The notes under the pieces were generated by a model. It worked only from the letters and a program-made list of their open reading frames with translations, searched no databases and was not told where the DNA came from. Of a stretch of DNA of 15,841 nt, positions 13,940-15,841 are shown piece after piece. Position numbers and translations under genes: made by a program. Source of the DNA: XYD12-FULL-36-8 sp041739035 (GTDB lineage: Bacteria > Bacteroidota > Ignavibacteria > Ignavibacteriales > Ignavibacteriaceae). The stretch covers positions 1 through 15,841 of the forward strand of contig JBGSOQ010000085.1 in NCBI GenBank assembly GCA_041739035.1. Reading direction: 5' to 3'. How positions within the stretch are numbered: position 1 is the first letter of the stretch; each line of letters opens with the position of its first letter.

Positions 13940-14662
13940 CTAGTCCGTTAATCCAGCGACTTCTGCTGAAACGAGAATTCTGCCGCAGTATTCGCAGAAG
14001 AAAAGCTTACTGTTTCGTCTTATTTCAAGCTGCCTTTGCGATGGAACAATGTTATGACAGCCGGAACAAGCTGCGCGTCGTATAGTTACAACTGCTTTCC
14101 CTTTTTTAGCTTTTCGGATTCGCATATAAGCAGAGTAGTCAGGCTTTTTAGTTTCATCAACAATTTTTTTTCTTTTTTCTTTTAGTTTAGCTTCTTCTTT
14201 TTCATTTGCCTTTACAATCTCTTTCAGTTCAGCCTCTTTAACTTTCAGTTCCGCTTTAAGTTCTTCAAGCTGTGGAGCAACCGATTCGATATCAATTGCC
14301 AAACCTTTACTTGCATCTGCAAGAGCATTATTCTCAGCCTCCATTTTATTTATAAGTTCTTCCGAATTATCAATTTCTTTGGTAAGCGCATCATATTCTT
14401 TGTTATTCCTAACCTGATAAAGCTGTGCCTTAAATCTTTTTTGATTTGCTCTCAGCTTTTCGATTTCTTCCTCATTCTCTTCGCGCTTCTCCAACGATTC
14501 CTTTCGTTTTAATTCTTTCTCTTCGGTATCATCTTTTAGAGCTTTTATCTTGGCTTCAAGATCTTCAACCGTGTGGGGTAAATCTCCTCGAAGCTCTTCA
14601 AGTTCATCAAGCTGATCATCTAGCAGCTGAAGTTCATATAGTATTTTTAACCTGTTAATCAA
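13940..14662 (-). CDS. Coiled-coil protein with C4 zinc ribbon (HP0958/CT398 family)
   Basis: 240 residues. Residues ~1-190 are a long Glu/Lys-rich coiled-coil hairpin (VRNNKEYDALTKEID at 84-98 is typical of the family's turn region). The C-terminus holds a zinc ribbon with Cys199/Cys202 and Cys223/Cys226 in two CxxC pairs. Relatives include Helicobacter HP0958 (FlgZ) and Chlamydia CT398 (CdsZ), which bind RpoN and flagellar or type III secretion components or mRNA. The role in non-motile lineages is unsettled. The start is TTG, overlapping the upstream gene's TGA (TTGA), with a strong GAGGAG nine bases before it. The pair is therefore translationally coupled. Family call is firm; function is uncertain. 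Confidence 0.92.
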   Translation of the reverse strand: MINRLKILYELQLLDDQLDELEELRGDLPHTVEDLEAKIKALKDDTEEKELKRKESLEKREENEEEIEKLRANQKRFKAQLYQVRNNKEYDALTKEIDNSEELINKMEAENNALADASKGLAIDIESVAPQLEELKAELKVKEAELKEIVKANEKEEAKLKEKRKKIVDETKKPDYSAYMRIRKAKKGKAVVTIRRAACSGCHNIVPSQRQLEIRRNSKLFFCEYCGRILVSAEVAGLTD

Positions 14663-15789
14663 TTTATGTGACTCCTCGTTTTATTATAAAAATTGATCGG
14701 GTTGGTATTCCCGGTAAACTTTAAAACCTTGATTTTACTTTTTTCTTTAACCAGTTTGCTTATTCTTCGATGTAATTCATCAATTATAGGAATTTCAGTT
14801 TCGTAGTGGCCTGCATCTATCAACAAAATTTTATCTTTAGCAAAATGAAATGAGTGATACTTGATATCTGCGGTAATAAAAGCATCAGCGCCTTTGTTGA
14901 TCGCTTCAGAAATCAGTTCACCTCCTGAACCGCCACAAACCGCGACCTTTTTGACTCTGCTAGATGAACCAATAGCATAACGGAGATTTTTAGAACGCAA
15001 TTTCCTTGCAATCAGCGACAATGTCTCTGAAACGGATAAGCTTTTTTCAAAATTACCAATTGCCCCAGCACCATAGTTAACATTATCATTTTCAAGAGGG
15101 TAAATATCATAAGCGGGCTCTTCGTAGGGATGGGTAACAAACATAGCTTTCAAAACACTATTCAATTTCCATGAGTCTAATAAAACCTCAAGCTTAATTT
15201 CTCTTACCTTCTCGTATTTAGCTTTCTTCCCAATTGTCGGATTTGAAGCACTTGATCCTTTAAAAGAACCTTCACCTTCTGATCTGAAACTGCAGTTTGA
15301 GTACTCTCCAATAATTCCTGCGCCGGCAGAAAAAATTGCTGAAGCGACCTTTTCAACATGTGTTTGGGGAATGAAGACAGATAGTTTATATTGATTTGCT
15401 TTCAGGTTTTGAAGAAAAGTGATGTTTTTTAGTCCTAATTTTTTTGCAAGCTGAAAACTCACACCATGCTTTGTGAAGTCTAAATTGGTATGTGCGGAGT
15501 ATAGGGTTATATCTTTCTTAATAAGCTTTTCAATCAATTGAGAATCGGAATCTTTGTTCACTTCAAGTTTTTTAATCGGGCGGAAGATTAGAGGGTGATG
15601 TGTGATTATCAAATTACAATTTTTCCTAATCGCTTGATTTACAACATCGGCGGTCAGCTCTAATCCTATTAAAATGTTAGTAACTTTTTTATTGGTATAG
15701 CCAACTTGAATTCCGACATTGTCGTTCTGCCAGGCTATTTCCTTAGGTGCCCAATCTTCTAAATACTTAATTATTTCTTTGCAAGTCAT
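14659..15789 (-). CDS. Nif3-like dinuclear metal centre protein (YbgI/YqfO family)
   Basis: About 376 residues from the chosen ATG. The family forms hexameric toroids with a two-metal site and is sometimes named GTP cyclohydrolase 1 type 2 homologue; its physiological role is not settled. The N-terminal half has DNVGIQVG and the metal-binding LIITHHPLIF. In the C-terminal half, DAGHYETE supplies further ligands. Between them sits the YqfO-type inserted domain (about residues 132-235, with THPYEEPAYDIYPL), making this the long form. The frame continues upstream to a GTG at 15804, but that lies inside a terminator-like hairpin. ATG at 15789 gives the expected N-terminus (MTCKEIIKYLEDWAP). No Shine-Dalgarno sequence precedes it. 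It overlaps the zinc-ribbon gene. Confidence 0.93.
   Translation of the reverse strand: MTCKEIIKYLEDWAPKEIAWQNDNVGIQVGYTNKKVTNILIGLELTADVVNQAIRKNCNLIITHHPLIFRPIKKLEVNKDSDSQLIEKLIKKDITLYSAHTNLDFTKHGVSFQLAKKLGLKNITFLQNLKANQYKLSVFIPQTHVEKVASAIFSAGAGIIGEYSNCSFRSEGEGSFKGSSASNPTIGKKAKYEKVREIKLEVLLDSWKLNSVLKAMFVTHPYEEPAYDIYPLENDNVNYGAGAIGNFEKSLSVSETLSLIARKLRSKNLRYAIGSSSRVKKVAVCGGSGGELISEAINKGADAFITADIKYHSFHFAKDKILLIDAGHYETEIPIIDELHRRISKLVKEKSKIKVLKFTGNTNPINFYNKTRSHIN
14672..14677 (-). promoter_or_regulatory. Ribosome-binding site fixing the TTG start of the zinc-ribbon gene
   Basis: GAGGAG on the minus strand lies nine bases before TTG at 14662, inside the last codons of the Nif3-family gene. It is one of the strongest Shine-Dalgarno matches in the window and supports TTG as the true start rather than any downstream codon. 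Confidence 0.65.
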
Positions 15790-15791
15790 AC

Positions 15792-15827
15792 AAAAAAAAT
15801 GCACTTCTAATTATGAAGTGCATTTTT
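15792..15827 (-). terminator. Strong intrinsic terminator directly in front of the Nif3-family gene
   Basis: A perfect 13-bp stem (15815-15827 with 15795-15807) with a 7-nt loop. On the minus strand it is followed by a run of eight T (three of them unpaired), ending two bases before the ATG at 15789. The A/T ends make it able to act in both directions. It may end an upstream leftward gene outside the window, or act as a leader attenuator for the Nif3-family gene. Confidence 0.75.
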
Positions 15828-15841
15828 GAATATCCTTTTTA

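Noticed and set aside
13891..14085. Plus-strand frame of 64 codons overlapping the zinc-ribbon gene end
   Set aside because: Antisense to the conserved Cys-containing C-terminus; no ribosome-binding site and no family resemblance.
1..15841. Defence system, mobile element or CRISPR array
   Set aside because: No transposase, integrase, Cas, restriction, toxin or spaced direct repeats were found; the content is conserved housekeeping genes.

Overview
The window is an AT-rich bacterial chromosome segment made up mostly of housekeeping genes. Several signs point to the Bacteroidota/Ignavibacteria side of the FCB group. Two sites match the Bacteroidota -7 promoter element (TAnnTTTG) exactly, one of them with a correctly spaced -33 TTG. 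There is a secreted 420-residue protein of a family I associate with Bacteroidota, where it is often misnamed asparagine synthetase B. Palindromic intergenic repeats are dispersed through the window. The phylum assignment is inference; no rRNA gene is present. I see no transposase, integrase, CRISPR array, tRNA or toxin-antitoxin pair.

Left part (1-4060). The 3' end of adenosylhomocysteinase runs rightward to an intrinsic terminator. Opposing it is a leftward set: dxr (isoprenoid precursor synthesis) and rseP (site-2 protease) form an operon ending in a hairpin terminator, followed by a TIGR01777-type NAD(P)-dependent epimerase-like gene.

Middle (4060-9460). From a compact divergent promoter region, a secreted TPR protein gene is transcribed rightward, apparently as a leaderless or nearly leaderless mRNA, and runs 5 bp ahead of clpX. 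After clpX come a terminator and an inverted pair of 29-nt palindromic repeats whose six differences are all compensatory. Next come the 420-residue secreted protein of unknown function (TTG start) and a fumarylacetoacetate-hydrolase-family enzyme (GTG start).

Right part (9459-15841), all leftward. In transcription order it holds a Nif3-family protein, a coiled-coil zinc-ribbon protein (overlapping genes), RNase P RNA (rnpB), recJ, yebC, ruvC and ruvA. recJ-yebC-ruvC-ruvA is a DNA recombination/repair cluster with yebC embedded, and rnpB ends within about a dozen bases of the recJ start.

I found no new multi-gene system. The points most worth a second look are the covarying repeat pair after clpX, the uncharacterised 420-residue family with a class-I-amidotransferase-like signature, the rnpB/recJ junction, the terminator hairpins placed directly in front of co-directional start codons, and the probable leaderless promoter of the TPR-clpX unit.
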